From Pseudalgibacter alginicilyticus (GTDB lineage: Bacteria > Bacteroidota > Bacteroidia > Flavobacteriales > Flavobacteriaceae): a stretch of 64,000 bases of DNA. The stretch spans positions 2,542,001-2,606,000 of the forward strand of contig NZ_CP012898.1 in NCBI RefSeq assembly GCF_001310225.1, in the 5' to 3' direction. A model generated the notes under the pieces. That model saw nothing but the letters and a program-made list of their open reading frames with translations. It did not search any database and was not told where the DNA came from. The first letter of the stretch is position 1; each line of letters starts with the position of its first letter. Below, in pieces: positions 17,508 through 26,281 of this stretch. The position numbers and the translations under genes are program-made.

Positions 17508-18246
17508 ATTTTTTAAAAGTTTTTTCTAATTCTTTTAAAATAATTGTTCGTGCTTGGCTTCTCAAGGTTTTAGTATCCTCTGTTTTCAAACCACTTGTTG
17601 ACAAAAACTTATGAACTTTAACGCGCATTTGTCCTGGACTACCGCTAAAAAAAGTATAAGACAAACGTTTTTTATTATCAGCAAAAGTTAATGGCACTAT
17701 TGGTATTTGATGGTTAATGGCTAACCTAAAAGCACCATCTTTAAAATCGTCTAAAACAATATGTTCTTCAGGAACCCCTCCTTCAGGAAAAATACAAATA
17801 CTTAAGCCTGATTTTAGTCTACGCTGTGCTCTTAAAAAAACAGCCTGTCTACTTTTTGGCGAGCTTCTATCTACTAAAATACAAGTACGCTTATAAAAAA
17901 ACCCAAAAAGTGGAATTTTAGATAATTCTTGTTTTCCAACAAAAACAAAGGGGTTTTTAACCGAAACCAACATTAACATAATATCTGCCATGGATGTATG
18001 ATTGGCAATAAACATATAGCTTTTGTGCTTTTGAGGTACTTCTTCTCGTTTAATTAGATAATTAAAACCCATGCCAATCAATATAAACTTTGACCAGATT
18101 CGAGCTAACCTAAAAAAGTAAGGGTACCAAGATTCTTTTAAAATAGACACCAACAGAATGGGAAACATCACAATAATTGGAATGGCAATAAGGATATAAA
18201 ACCAAATGCGATAAAATAACCAGAAAATGTACTTGAATAGTTTCAT
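17506..18246 (-). CDS. plsC: 1-acyl-sn-glycerol-3-phosphate acyltransferase
   Basis: 246 residues from the ATG at 18246; a TTG three codons upstream is the alternative. The HX4D catalytic motif is NHTSMAD (His83, Asp88), and the phosphate-binding motif is FPEGGVPEE. Two hydrophobic stretches in the first 60 residues anchor it on the inner membrane. It adds the second acyl chain to lysophosphatidate to make phosphatidate, the phospholipid precursor; some relatives instead acylate ornithine lipids or other acceptors. Single-gene unit between convergent terminators and a divergent trpS. Confidence 0.88.
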   Translation of the reverse strand: MKLFKYIFWLFYRIWFYILIAIPIIVMFPILLVSILKESWYPYFFRLARIWSKFILIGMGFNYLIKREEVPQKHKSYMFIANHTSMADIMLMLVSVKNPFVFVGKQELSKIPLFGFFYKRTCILVDRSSPKSRQAVFLRAQRRLKSGLSICIFPEGGVPEEHIVLDDFKDGAFRLAINHQIPIVPLTFADNKKRLSYTFFSGSPGQMRVKVHKFLSTSGLKTEDTKTLRSQARTIILKELEKTFKK

Positions 18247-18332
18247 ACCCTTCAAAACTACTTAAATTAATGATACTATTCTATTAAAAAATTTACCTTT
18301 GTGTTCACAAAAGATCTAAGTTTAATTTTAAT

Positions 18333-18358
18333 GAGATTTCCGCTTTCACAGGAATGAC
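18333..18358. repeat. Short degenerate intergenic palindrome, copy upstream of trpS
   Basis: The sequence resembles the element at 27720-27743 (shared GAGATTYC...ACAGGA core, a degenerate inverted repeat) and ends four bases before the trpS ATG. Such elements are scattered between genes in many Bacteroidota genomes. Confidence 0.4.
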
Positions 18359-18361
18359 ACT

Positions 18362-19330
18362 ATGGCAAGAATATTAACAGGCATACAAAGTACAGGAACA
18401 CCACATTTAGGGAACATTTTAGGAGCTATTCTTCCAGCTATAAACATGGCTGAAAAACCAGAAAATGATTCCTATTTATTTATCGCGAACCTACACACTT
18501 TAACTCAAATTAAAGACGCTGAAGAGTTGCGTACAAACACATATTCAGTTGCTGCCACTTGGTTAGCTTGTGGACTTAATGTTGAAAAAACCGTATTTTA
18601 CAGACAAAGTGATATTCCTCAAGTTACAGAATTGTCTTGGTATTTAAGCTGTTTTTTTCCTTACCAACGCTTAACATTAGCACATGGTTTTAAAGATAAA
18701 GCCGATAGGTTAGAAGATGTAAACTCAGGGTTGTTCACGTATCCAATGCTTATGGCTGCAGACATTTTATTATATGATGCTGAAATTATTCCTGTTGGTA
18801 AAGATCAATTACAACATATTGAAATGACACGAGATGTAGCATCTCGTTTTCATGCTAAAATGGGAGAAGTTTTTGTACTACCTGAAGGAAAAATCCAGGA
18901 AAATATTATGCTCATCCCAGGTATGGATGGTGAAAAAATGAGTAAAAGTAGAAATAATACTATCAATATCTTCTTAGATAATAAAAAACTGCGCAAGCAA
19001 ATAATGAGTATCCAAACAGATAGTACCCCTCTTGAAGAACCAAAAGAATGGAAAACTTGCAACTGTTTTGCTATTTATCGCCTATTAGCTGATAACGATC
19101 AAATTGAAAGTATGAAAGCCAATTATGAAAATGGCAATTATGGCTACGGACATGCTAAACAAGCTTTATTTGAATTGATAATTGAAAAATTTGCAACGGA
19201 ACGTGAACGTTATACCTATTATATGAACAACCTACACGAAATTGATAAAGTATTAGCTATAGGTGCTGAAAAAGCAAAATTAGTAGCTAATGAGGTTTTA
19301 AAGCGTGTACGAGATAAGGTTGGGTATTAA
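18362..19330 (+). CDS. trpS: Tryptophan--tRNA ligase
   Basis: 322 residues, class I aminoacyl-tRNA synthetase. The HIGH-like motif is TPHLGN (residues ~13-18) within GIQSTGTPHLGNILGA, and the second signature is GEKMSKSRN near residue 193. It attaches tryptophan to tRNA-Trp in the cytoplasm. A -7-like box TACCTTTG lies at 18294-18301 without a clear -33 element. The gene ends 16 bases before the convergent dprA. Confidence 0.97.
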   Translation: MARILTGIQSTGTPHLGNILGAILPAINMAEKPENDSYLFIANLHTLTQIKDAEELRTNTYSVAATWLACGLNVEKTVFYRQSDIPQVTELSWYLSCFFPYQRLTLAHGFKDKADRLEDVNSGLFTYPMLMAADILLYDAEIIPVGKDQLQHIEMTRDVASRFHAKMGEVFVLPEGKIQENIMLIPGMDGEKMSKSRNNTINIFLDNKKLRKQIMSIQTDSTPLEEPKEWKTCNCFAIYRLLADNDQIESMKANYENGNYGYGHAKQALFELIIEKFATERERYTYYMNNLHEIDKVLAIGAEKAKLVANEVLKRVRDKVGY

Positions 19331-19346
19331 ATTATACAAAATACAG

Positions 19347-20450
19347 TTAAATAATTTCAAATAATTTACCTGGTAACGGCCTAATAATGCCTTTCAATTC
19401 CATATTCAAAAGTACACTTGCTACTTTAAAAATAGGGAGGTTGCAATGTATGGCAATTACATCCAACTGCTCTTTTTCTGATTTTTTCAAATAATTATAA
19501 ATGATTTTTTCAGTATCATCAAGCTCAACAAACAATTGCTTTTGAATAGCTGGTTTTTGAGTATCTTCCAATTCCCAATTTAAAATATAAGGCACATCCA
19601 AAGGGTTAGAAAGCATATGTGCTTTTTGATGTTTGATTAAGTTGTTACACCCAACACTCTGACTATCAGTAGTTCTACCAGGAACGGCAAATACATCACG
19701 ATTATAAGAGTTAGCAATATCAGCGGTTACCAAACTGCCCCCTTTTTCAGCAGATTCAATAACAATAGTCGCTTCACTTAAACCTGCAATAATTCTATTT
19801 CGTTTTAAAAAATTATTCTTATCAAAAGTATCACTACTTAAAAAATCAGTGAAAAAACCCCCATTTTTTTCCATATCAACCATATACTTTTTATGGCTTC
19901 TAGGATAAATTTGATTCATGCCATGAGCCAAACAAGCTACAGTTTGCAAATTGTGTTTTACAGCTGCTTTATGTGCTGTAATATCAGTGCCATAAGCAAA
20001 GCCTGAAACTATAACAGGATTGTAAATTGCTAATTGTTCAACAAGTTGCTCACAAAAAGCAATACCAGAGGTAGTTATTTTTCGAGCACCAACAATACTG
20101 ATGATGCGCTCATTTTTTAAATTAATATTACCTGTTTTAAACAATAAAATAGGACCATCAATACAATGTTTTAACTTCTCAGGGTAAGTGGCTTCTAAAA
20201 AATATAAGTAATCAATACCATTATCTTTTATAAACCGGATTTCCTTTTCAGCATTTTCAAAATATGTTTTTTCATGTAAGTCTTTTAATACCACACTTCC
20301 AATACCATCAATTTTAAGCAAATTTTGTTTCTTTTCATTAAGAACAGCCTCAGCTGTTCCACAATGCGAAATGAGTTTCTTTGCTGTAATATCTCCAATA
20401 TTTTTTACTTGTTGCAACGCCAAGGTATAAAGCAAATCATTTTCTGTCAT
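19347..20450 (-). CDS. dprA: DNA-processing protein DprA
   Basis: 367 residues. The Rossmann-like DprA core (about 80-290) has VGARKITTSGI, SGFAYGTDITAHKAA, the AHGMNQIYPRSHKKY motif and ESAEKGGSLVTADIA, which bind single-stranded DNA and load RecA during natural transformation. An N-terminal helix-hairpin-helix-like segment (LLKIDGIG) and a C-terminal winged-helix domain (residues ~300-367) are present. Competence has seldom been shown in flavobacteria, so the gene alone does not prove transformability. Confidence 0.94.
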   Translation of the reverse strand: MTENDLLYTLALQQVKNIGDITAKKLISHCGTAEAVLNEKKQNLLKIDGIGSVVLKDLHEKTYFENAEKEIRFIKDNGIDYLYFLEATYPEKLKHCIDGPILLFKTGNINLKNERIISIVGARKITTSGIAFCEQLVEQLAIYNPVIVSGFAYGTDITAHKAAVKHNLQTVACLAHGMNQIYPRSHKKYMVDMEKNGGFFTDFLSSDTFDKNNFLKRNRIIAGLSEATIVIESAEKGGSLVTADIANSYNRDVFAVPGRTTDSQSVGCNNLIKHQKAHMLSNPLDVPYILNWELEDTQKPAIQKQLFVELDDTEKIIYNYLKKSEKEQLDVIAIHCNLPIFKVASVLLNMELKGIIRPLPGKLFEII

Positions 20451-20553
20451 CCTATAAATTTGATTTTGAGAAGATAATAAAAAAAATGTTATAATGTTAA
20501 TAAATAGTTGGATCGAAACGGTTTCTAAAACCTTAATTTTTTAACTTTGTTTT

Positions 20554-21513
20554 ATGCAATTAGAGACTTACATCAGCGATTTATTATATAGATATGACTG
20601 TGTTACGATTCCAGAATTTGGAGCGTTTTTAACACAACGAGTACCCGCAACTATTAACGATAGCACCAATATTTTTTATCCTCCCAAAAAACAATTGGCA
20701 TTTAATGAACAAATCCAAAACAATGATGGACTATTGGCTAATTATATTGCCGATGTTGAAAAAATTCCTTTTGAAATTGCTTTAGAAAAAATTCAAAAGC
20801 GAGTTCATATAATAAAAAGCTATCTAACCCAAGGCGAAACCATAACCTTTAATAATGTTGGAGACATAGTTTTAAACAACGAAAGTAAAATTGTATTTGA
20901 GCCAACTTACAATTTGAACTATTTAACCGATTCATTTGGTTTATCTGAATTTGCTTCCCCAGCTGTAACTCGTGAAGTTTATAAAGAAACTGTTGAGACT
21001 ATTGAAAAAGTAGTACCTATAACGATTACTCCAGAAAAACGTGCTTCTGTAAACTCATCAAATACCAAAAAACCATATTTAAGATATGCCGCCGTTGCAC
21101 TAATTGCGTTAACTTTAGGCGGCTTTACAGCTTCTAATTTTTATGTAAATCAAATAGAAACACATAATCAATTAGCTCAAAAAGAAGCTTCACAACAATT
21201 AGAGACCAAAATACAACAAGCCACATTTGTTATTGATAATCCATTACCTGCAATTACTTTAAACGTAACAAAACAAACAGGAAATTATCATATCATTGCT
21301 GGAGCTTTTAGAGTTGAAGAAAATTGCTATAAAAAAATAGAGCAATTAAAAGCAGAAGGTTTTAAAGCCCGTAAAATTGGAGTTAATAAATATGGCTTAC
21401 ACGAGGTTGTTTATGCAAGTTATGAAGACCGATTAGAAGCCTTAAAAGCATTACGAGATATTAAAAAAAATCACAATCCAGAAGCTTGGTTAGATGTTAG
21501 AAAATTAGATTAA
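20554..21513 (+). CDS. HU-CCDC81 and SPOR domain protein
   Basis: 319 residues. The N-terminus (about 1-130) is an HU-like domain of the CCDC81 bacterial type (IPEFGAFLTQ, TFNNVGDIVLNNESKIVFEP). A transmembrane helix at about 174-193 follows a Lys/Thr linker, and the C-terminal ~80 residues are a SPOR domain (NYHIIAGAFRVEENCYKKIEQL) that binds denuded glycan at the septum. This places an HU-like domain in the cytoplasm and a peptidoglycan-binding domain in the periplasm of one protein, typical for Bacteroidota and thought to be linked to division or envelope positioning. A hairpin terminator follows. Confidence 0.88.
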   Translation: MQLETYISDLLYRYDCVTIPEFGAFLTQRVPATINDSTNIFYPPKKQLAFNEQIQNNDGLLANYIADVEKIPFEIALEKIQKRVHIIKSYLTQGETITFNNVGDIVLNNESKIVFEPTYNLNYLTDSFGLSEFASPAVTREVYKETVETIEKVVPITITPEKRASVNSSNTKKPYLRYAAVALIALTLGGFTASNFYVNQIETHNQLAQKEASQQLETKIQQATFVIDNPLPAITLNVTKQTGNYHIIAGAFRVEENCYKKIEQLKAEGFKARKIGVNKYGLHEVVYASYEDRLEALKALRDIKKNHNPEAWLDVRKLD

Positions 21514-21535
21514 AATATACATTTTTGTCCACTTT

Positions 21536-21575
21536 AAAATACAGCATAAAAGTCTACATTTTTATGCTGTATTTT
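21536..21575. terminator. Bidirectional terminator, 16-bp stem
   Basis: AAAATACAGCATAAAA (21536-21551) pairs perfectly with 21560-21575 around an 8-base loop, followed by more T on the plus strand. It lies between the convergent HU/SPOR gene and the acyl-CoA-dehydrogenase-like gene. Confidence 0.85.
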
Positions 21576-21588
21576 TTTGGTTTAAAGT

Positions 21589-22614
21589 CTAATTTCGAGT
21601 GAAAATATGATGTTGTGTTGCCGTAAAATAATCTCTAAAAATATGGTTTAAAATATGGGGATCACTACATGCTTGTACACCTAATAAAGGGTATATTTTA
21701 ATAATGGCTTCAGTCATTGATTTTACTGAGTTTGAAGCTTCTTCGTGTATATCTTTAATCCACGTTTCAGGCACACTAATTCCAGAATTAATCTTACCTT
21801 CTATGTTTAAGGCAAATTGATTAATTTTCTCATATGATTTTTCTAATTCTAAATTCAAAAAATTAAGCTCTGTTTTTTTGGTGAGTACCTGGATAGATTC
21901 CTTATAAAAATGAACAGCCATACCAAAATAATTTGCCCACAAAGTTAAATCTGCAAATACTGAAAAATGGACTTTAAAAATTGGGGCGTCATATTCCAAT
22001 TCATTATAAATAAAACTATTTTTTTCTGAAACCCATTTTTCTTTGACCCTAAAAGAATGGGTAGCCGTTGCTTTTAACCCCATAGTATGCCAATCTTTAA
22101 TAATTTCCACATCTTCTTTATCAACCACAAATGAGCGAAAAATTTCCGCACCATTTTTGTCTATAATGGCTTTGCCATTTTCTAATAACTTTGCATTTAA
22201 AGTAAAATGTGTTAAATAGGGTGCACCTGTGGCATATTTCCATGTTCCAGAAATAATATACCCATCATCTTTTTTTTCAGCAGTGCCAAAAACACCGCCA
22301 CTACCTCCAAAACAAACAGGTTTTTTAGGGTTTGTAAAAATAGTATCAGCAAACTCTTTTTTTAAATTTCCGAAGAAAAAATTAGCACCACTACAAAGTG
22401 TAACAGTCCATCCTAAACTTCCGTCAATCTCTGCTAAAGAGCGTAATTTTCTCAACCCCAATGATAAAGACATTTCTAAACCACCATGTGATTTTGGAAT
22501 CCATAAATTCCACAGATTTTCATCTGCAACCCAATCCAATACCTCTTTTGGTAATATGTCTTGATTTAAACAAAGCTCTTTAAGTTGCTGCTTGCTGCTC
22601 TTTTTTACTTCCAT
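21589..22614 (-). CDS. Acyl-CoA dehydrogenase-like flavoprotein
   Basis: 341 residues with the acyl-CoA dehydrogenase fold: an N-terminal helical domain, a middle beta domain (CFGGSGGVFGTAEKKDDGYIISGTWKYATGA) and a C-terminal helical bundle. The middle domain is closer to flavin monooxygenase relatives (DszC/HpaB-like) than to fatty-acid dehydrogenases, and I do not see the usual catalytic-base segment. The substrate is unknown. It overlaps the TPP-riboswitch-controlled pnuC gene by 35 bases and so probably shares its thiamine-responsive transcript. Whether it acts on a thiamine-related molecule is inference from context only. Confidence 0.75.
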   Translation of the reverse strand: MEVKKSSKQQLKELCLNQDILPKEVLDWVADENLWNLWIPKSHGGLEMSLSLGLRKLRSLAEIDGSLGWTVTLCSGANFFFGNLKKEFADTIFTNPKKPVCFGGSGGVFGTAEKKDDGYIISGTWKYATGAPYLTHFTLNAKLLENGKAIIDKNGAEIFRSFVVDKEDVEIIKDWHTMGLKATATHSFRVKEKWVSEKNSFIYNELEYDAPIFKVHFSVFADLTLWANYFGMAVHFYKESIQVLTKKTELNFLNLELEKSYEKINQFALNIEGKINSGISVPETWIKDIHEEASNSVKSMTEAIIKIYPLLGVQACSDPHILNHIFRDYFTATQHHIFTRN

Positions 22615-23188
22615 TATTTAGAATTTTTTTCCATTCAATATATCCTGATACAGCCACAATAAATAAGAAAATGGTCAAACCTGCATAAATATATAATCCT
22701 TTGTAAATAAGTAACGGTACAGATATAAAATTGCTGATATTTAAGTACACCCAGTTTTCAATTTTACGTTTTGCCATGAGCCACATGCCTGCCCAAGCAA
22801 ATGCACAAACTATAGCATCCCAATAAGGAACATCAGAATCGGTATGCTGGCCAAGCCAATAAACCATTAGTAGAAAACAACCAATAACAATTCCTATAGC
22901 TATTTGATGCTCTTTCCCACTAGAATAAGAAATAGGTGTTTCAGTATTTTTCTTACCCATTTTCCAATAAAACCAGCCATAAATACTCATAACCAAATAA
23001 TAAAGGTTAAGTAAAATATCAGCATATAAACGCGATACATAAAGCACCCACAGACTTATTAAAATAGAAACGATTCCAAAAAGATAATTATTAATATTAT
23101 TTTTTCTAGCCAAAAGTACTTGGGTAACACCAAAAAGAGTTCCAATCCATTGCAATACAGTAAGGTGTGTCAATAATTCCATTATCAT
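22580..23188 (-). CDS. pnuC: PnuC-family transporter, probable thiamine transporter (PnuT)
   Basis: 202 residues with about seven hydrophobic helices and the PnuC-family features NYLFGIVSI, LNLYYLVMSIYGWFYW and the paired Trp segment ending in WVYLNISNFISVPL. PnuC proteins are facilitated transporters of nicotinamide riboside; the PnuT subgroup carries thiamine. The TPP riboswitch just upstream decides in favour of thiamine. The start could be the ATG at 23188 or at 23182. The end overlaps the next gene by 35 bases. Confidence 0.88.
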   Translation of the reverse strand: MIMELLTHLTVLQWIGTLFGVTQVLLARKNNINNYLFGIVSILISLWVLYVSRLYADILLNLYYLVMSIYGWFYWKMGKKNTETPISYSSGKEHQIAIGIVIGCFLLMVYWLGQHTDSDVPYWDAIVCAFAWAGMWLMAKRKIENWVYLNISNFISVPLLIYKGLYIYAGLTIFLFIVAVSGYIEWKKILNNGSKKEQQAAT

Positions 23189-23248
23189 CTAATATTTTTT
23201 AAATATCAAGATGACACAAAATGAAAATACAGTAGTGTATGATCAAAA

Positions 23249-23328
23249 TCCCTACGTTGGCATTATCCAAATCAGGTACGGAGAAAAACTCCTGGGTATC
23301 ATCTCAGCCCTGTATGTAGAGCACCCCA
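23249..23328 (-). promoter_or_regulatory. TPP riboswitch (THI element)
   Basis: The minus strand shows the conserved thiamine pyrophosphate aptamer: GGGGTGC at the 5' side, CTGAGATGATACCC in the pyrimidine-sensing arm, ACCTGATTTGGATAATGCC in the pyrophosphate-sensing arm, and the closing GTAGGGA. It lies about 60 bases before the pnuC ATG, and TPP binding is expected to turn the gene off. I see no clear terminator in the expression platform, so control of translation start is more likely. Confidence 0.95.
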
Positions 23329-23337
23329 TTTATGTCA

Positions 23338-23345
23338 CAAAGATA
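23338..23345 (-). promoter_or_regulatory. -7 box of the riboswitch-pnuC transcript
   Basis: TATCTTTG on the minus strand is an exact match to the Bacteroidota consensus. It would start transcription just at the first bases of the TPP aptamer. No good -33 element is visible. Confidence 0.5.
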
Positions 23346-23441
23346 CGGAAACTATTGTGATTACCGATTAATAAAACAAAGGCTTTTAATTCGCAATCTT
23401 TAAAATCTATTATCTTTACCAAATTGTTAAAAATAAAATTA

Positions 23442-23954
23442 ATGCAAGCCAAAACAGCTAAAGAATCTCTTACCGTTTTAACCGATATTGTTTTACCTGG
23501 AGAAACCAATCCACTAAATAATCTTTTTGGAGGCGAATTGCTTGCCAGAATGGATCGTGCTGCCAGTATTTCGGCAAGACGACATTGCAATCAAATAGTA
23601 GTTACAGCCTCTGTAAATCACGTAGCATTTAACAAAGCAGTACCATTAGGCAGTGTAGTTAGTGTTAAGGCTAAAGTTACAAGAGCTTTTAAAACCTCTA
23701 TGGAAGTGTTTATTGATGTTTGGGTGGAAGATACTGCCACAGGTGAAAAACTAAAAGCTAATGAAGGCATATATACCTTTGTAGCAGTTGACCATACTGG
23801 AAAACCAACAACCTTTGTTCCTGAAGTTATTCCAGAAACTGAAATAGAAAAAGAACGATTTGATGCTGCACTGCGTAGAAAACAATTAAGTTTATTATTA
23901 GCAGGAAAAATAAAACCTAATGATGCCTCAGAACTCAAGGCTTTATTTGATTAA
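23442..23954 (+). CDS. Acyl-CoA thioesterase, hotdog fold
   Basis: 170 residues from the ATG at 23442 (a TTG 18 bases earlier is less likely). The hotdog motif NPLNNLFGGELLARMDRAAS includes the Asn/Asp catalytic residues of the YciA/acyl-CoA hydrolase group, followed by TASVNHVAFNKAV. It releases free fatty acid and CoA in the cytoplasm. The C-terminal 30 residues form a charged helix found in several Bacteroidota relatives. Its own -7-like box TATCTTTA lies at 23411-23418. Chain-length preference cannot be read from sequence. Confidence 0.88.
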   Translation: MQAKTAKESLTVLTDIVLPGETNPLNNLFGGELLARMDRAASISARRHCNQIVVTASVNHVAFNKAVPLGSVVSVKAKVTRAFKTSMEVFIDVWVEDTATGEKLKANEGIYTFVAVDHTGKPTTFVPEVIPETEIEKERFDAALRRKQLSLLLAGKIKPNDASELKALFD

Positions 23955-24008
23955 TTAAACCTTTTTTTAATTTTAAAGTCTTAATAGTAAACTCAAAATA
24001 AAATTACT

Positions 24009-24221
24009 ATGAGACTTTTTTTAATTTCATTTTCAGCTATTTGTTTATTAAATTTAACATCATGCGCAACGCGGGTAATTACTAGACCAGCCGCCATAAC
24101 CGTAGTAAAAACTCCTCCAAGACATTACAAAATCGTAAAGATTAAAGGCAATCAATATTATTCCTGGAATGGGAATTATTACAAAAAAACTCGAAAAGGA
24201 TATACAATAGTGAGGCTTTAA
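24009..24221 (+). CDS. Small lipoprotein of unknown function
   Basis: 70 residues with a lipoprotein signal (lipobox LTSC, Cys19). The mature 52 residues are basic, with a Tyr/Asn/Lys-rich end (YYSWNGNYYKKTRKGY). Aromatic-rich short lipoproteins of this type are common in Bacteroidota and are usually exported to the envelope. I do not recognise the family with certainty. It lies alone, 54 bases after the thioesterase gene, and is convergent with the envC-like gene. Confidence 0.65.
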   Translation: MRLFLISFSAICLLNLTSCATRVITRPAAITVVKTPPRHYKIVKIKGNQYYSWNGNYYKKTRKGYTIVRL

Positions 24222-24243
24222 TTATTGATTATAATATACCACA

Positions 24244-25485
24244 TCACATTTTAAAAATCCAAGAAGCTGGATCCTGAGTTTCAACTTCTTTATACATGCT
24301 AAAATACAAAATAGTATCACCATTATTTGGACTTGTAAATACCTCGCCAATATCTTGTTTTGTGCTTACTTTATCACCCTCTTTAACAAATACAGATTTT
24401 AAATTTTTGTAAGCTGTAATATAATTTCCATGACGAATCATTACAATGGCATTTGCATTTTTTATAACTACTACACGAGTAACTTCTCCATTAAAAACAG
24501 CTCTTACTTTAGCCCCTTTTTCAGTGGCAATTCGAACACCATTACTTTTAATGGTTAATGATTTATTAACGGGGTGCCGTTGTGTACCATATTTTACGGT
24601 AACATAACCCTTTTCAACTGGCCATGGCAATTTGCCTTTATTAGAAGCAAAACTGGAAGCCAAAACTTTTTCTTCTGCAGTTAAAGAAAAACTGGAGGCA
24701 CTTGATGTAGAAGTTGTAGCCACAGCACCCGTTTTTTTCTTTGACTTTGCAATTTCTGCTCTAATAATATCATTTATCTGCTTATCAATTCTATCTGCCT
24801 CTTGCTGCTTCGTTTTAATTTGTAATGCGTAAGTATTTAAGTTCTTATTGATAAATGCCACAATTTCCTGATGTTCTTTTCGCTCTTTTTCTAAAACTTT
24901 TTGCGATTCTCTATTTTCAGCAATCAGTTTATTTTTAATCTCTTGCTGTTTTAATAAATCTTGGTTAATTTTTTGGAGTTCTATCGTTTTAGCTTTTATA
25001 TCTTCACCTTGCTGCTTTTGATGATCCGAATACTGTTTGATGTATTGCAAACGCTTGTAGGCCTGCTTAAAATCATCTGAAGACAACAAAAACATGATTC
25101 TACTTTGCTCATTTTTGCTTTTATAAGACTTTACAATCATAGCAGCATAATCTTCTTTAAGCTGCGCTAATTCAGTTCGGAGATCCGATATTTTTTTTTG
25201 GTTATTATTAATTTCTCTAGTCAGTAAATTGGCTTGTTGATTGGTGATTTTTATTAAGTTACCAAGCACACTAATTTTATAATTGAAACTTTCAATTAGC
25301 GATAATTGTGATTTTTGCTTAGATTTATTTTCGGCTTGTAGTTGGTTAATTTTATTAATTTCTCGACGTAATTCTTGTCGGCGTTCTTCCAACTGCTGTT
25401 GTTTATCACTTTGTGAAAAACCAACCATACTGCTCAATAAGAATACAGTTAATAATAAGAGTTTATATGTTACTTTTATGGGCAT
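24244..25485 (-). CDS. EnvC-like murein hydrolase activator with degenerate LytM domain
   Basis: 413 residues: signal peptide (1-24, ending near GFSQ), a long coiled-coil region (about 25-240, very rich in Gln, Lys and Glu), a Ser/Thr linker, and a C-terminal M23/LytM domain (about 290-413). The zinc ligands of active M23 peptidases are missing: the usual GxD motif reads SNGVRI and the HLHF motif reads ILYFSMY. Loss of both is typical of EnvC, which does not cut peptidoglycan itself but activates amidases at the division site. It is last in the flippase-to-envC operon and directly abuts the DUF4292 gene. Confidence 0.88.
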   Translation of the reverse strand: MPIKVTYKLLLLTVFLLSSMVGFSQSDKQQQLEERRQELRREINKINQLQAENKSKQKSQLSLIESFNYKISVLGNLIKITNQQANLLTREINNNQKKISDLRTELAQLKEDYAAMIVKSYKSKNEQSRIMFLLSSDDFKQAYKRLQYIKQYSDHQKQQGEDIKAKTIELQKINQDLLKQQEIKNKLIAENRESQKVLEKERKEHQEIVAFINKNLNTYALQIKTKQQEADRIDKQINDIIRAEIAKSKKKTGAVATTSTSSASSFSLTAEEKVLASSFASNKGKLPWPVEKGYVTVKYGTQRHPVNKSLTIKSNGVRIATEKGAKVRAVFNGEVTRVVVIKNANAIVMIRHGNYITAYKNLKSVFVKEGDKVSTKQDIGEVFTSPNNGDTILYFSMYKEVETQDPASWIFKM

Positions 25486-26265
25486 TTATTTAAGCTCAAT
25501 ACGTTTATATCCTGAAGGTATACTAAATGGAAACCTCAAATCTTCGTTCAAAGATACAGCTTTAAATTCCAGTTGAATAATCATTTCTTCAGTGCCCTCT
25601 ACTGCAATTACTTTTATTTTTTCAGGTATAGTTTGTTTATCTACTTCTTGATGCGATAAATAATCTATCTGTAAATGCCTAAAGGTTTCTGACTGCGTAA
25701 TTTGTTGCGATTTCAATTTAAAAATAGTAGGGTCTAAAATTAAAAACAGCTCATAAAGTGCTGATTGATTTTTAGGTTGAAGTAAGTAAGCATCATCATG
25801 AACAGAAGCTTTATAATTTCCATCATTTAAATTATATAAAGCCTCACCAATGAGTAAATTTTGAACTTTTTCAAAATCTAATTCTGTACCCAATAAATCA
25901 CTTAAGTATTTAAAATTACCTTCAAAATAAGTGCCATCTAACTTATTATAAAAACTTACTTTGTCTGGTGTAATTAAAGCTTTTACCACAGAAATGGGTG
26001 TGGACATTAACAAAATATTCCTATCCTTTTCCATGCGCATATTCACCGTATAACCGCTTTGCTTTTCTCCCTCAGCAATATCAATTTTAACTCTTGAGGA
26101 AAGCATTTTAAAATCGGGAGTCAGCTTTAAATGTTCTTTTAGAACTTGTTTAGTCGATAAGTTTAAATTCTTTTCTCCATAGCTAATGGTTCTTGAAGAT
26201 TTACAACCTAAAGTTAGAACCATAAAACTTATTATAATGAGGAATGTGGGGCGTATTGTATTCAA
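25486..26265 (-). CDS. DUF4292 family lipoprotein
   Basis: 259 residues with a lipoprotein signal (lipobox LTLGC, Cys21) and a single beta-rich domain resembling the LolA/LolB fold assigned to DUF4292. It may take part in outer-membrane lipoprotein handling, but this is unproven. The only plausible start is TTG at 26265, since no ATG precedes the signal peptide. It begins 16 bases after the TPR gene and ends directly at the envC-like ATG. Confidence 0.8.
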   Translation of the reverse strand: MNTIRPTFLIIISFMVLTLGCKSSRTISYGEKNLNLSTKQVLKEHLKLTPDFKMLSSRVKIDIAEGEKQSGYTVNMRMEKDRNILLMSTPISVVKALITPDKVSFYNKLDGTYFEGNFKYLSDLLGTELDFEKVQNLLIGEALYNLNDGNYKASVHDDAYLLQPKNQSALYELFLILDPTIFKLKSQQITQSETFRHLQIDYLSHQEVDKQTIPEKIKVIAVEGTEEMIIQLEFKAVSLNEDLRFPFSIPSGYKRIELK

Positions 26266-26281
26266 ATTTTTATTTAAAATA

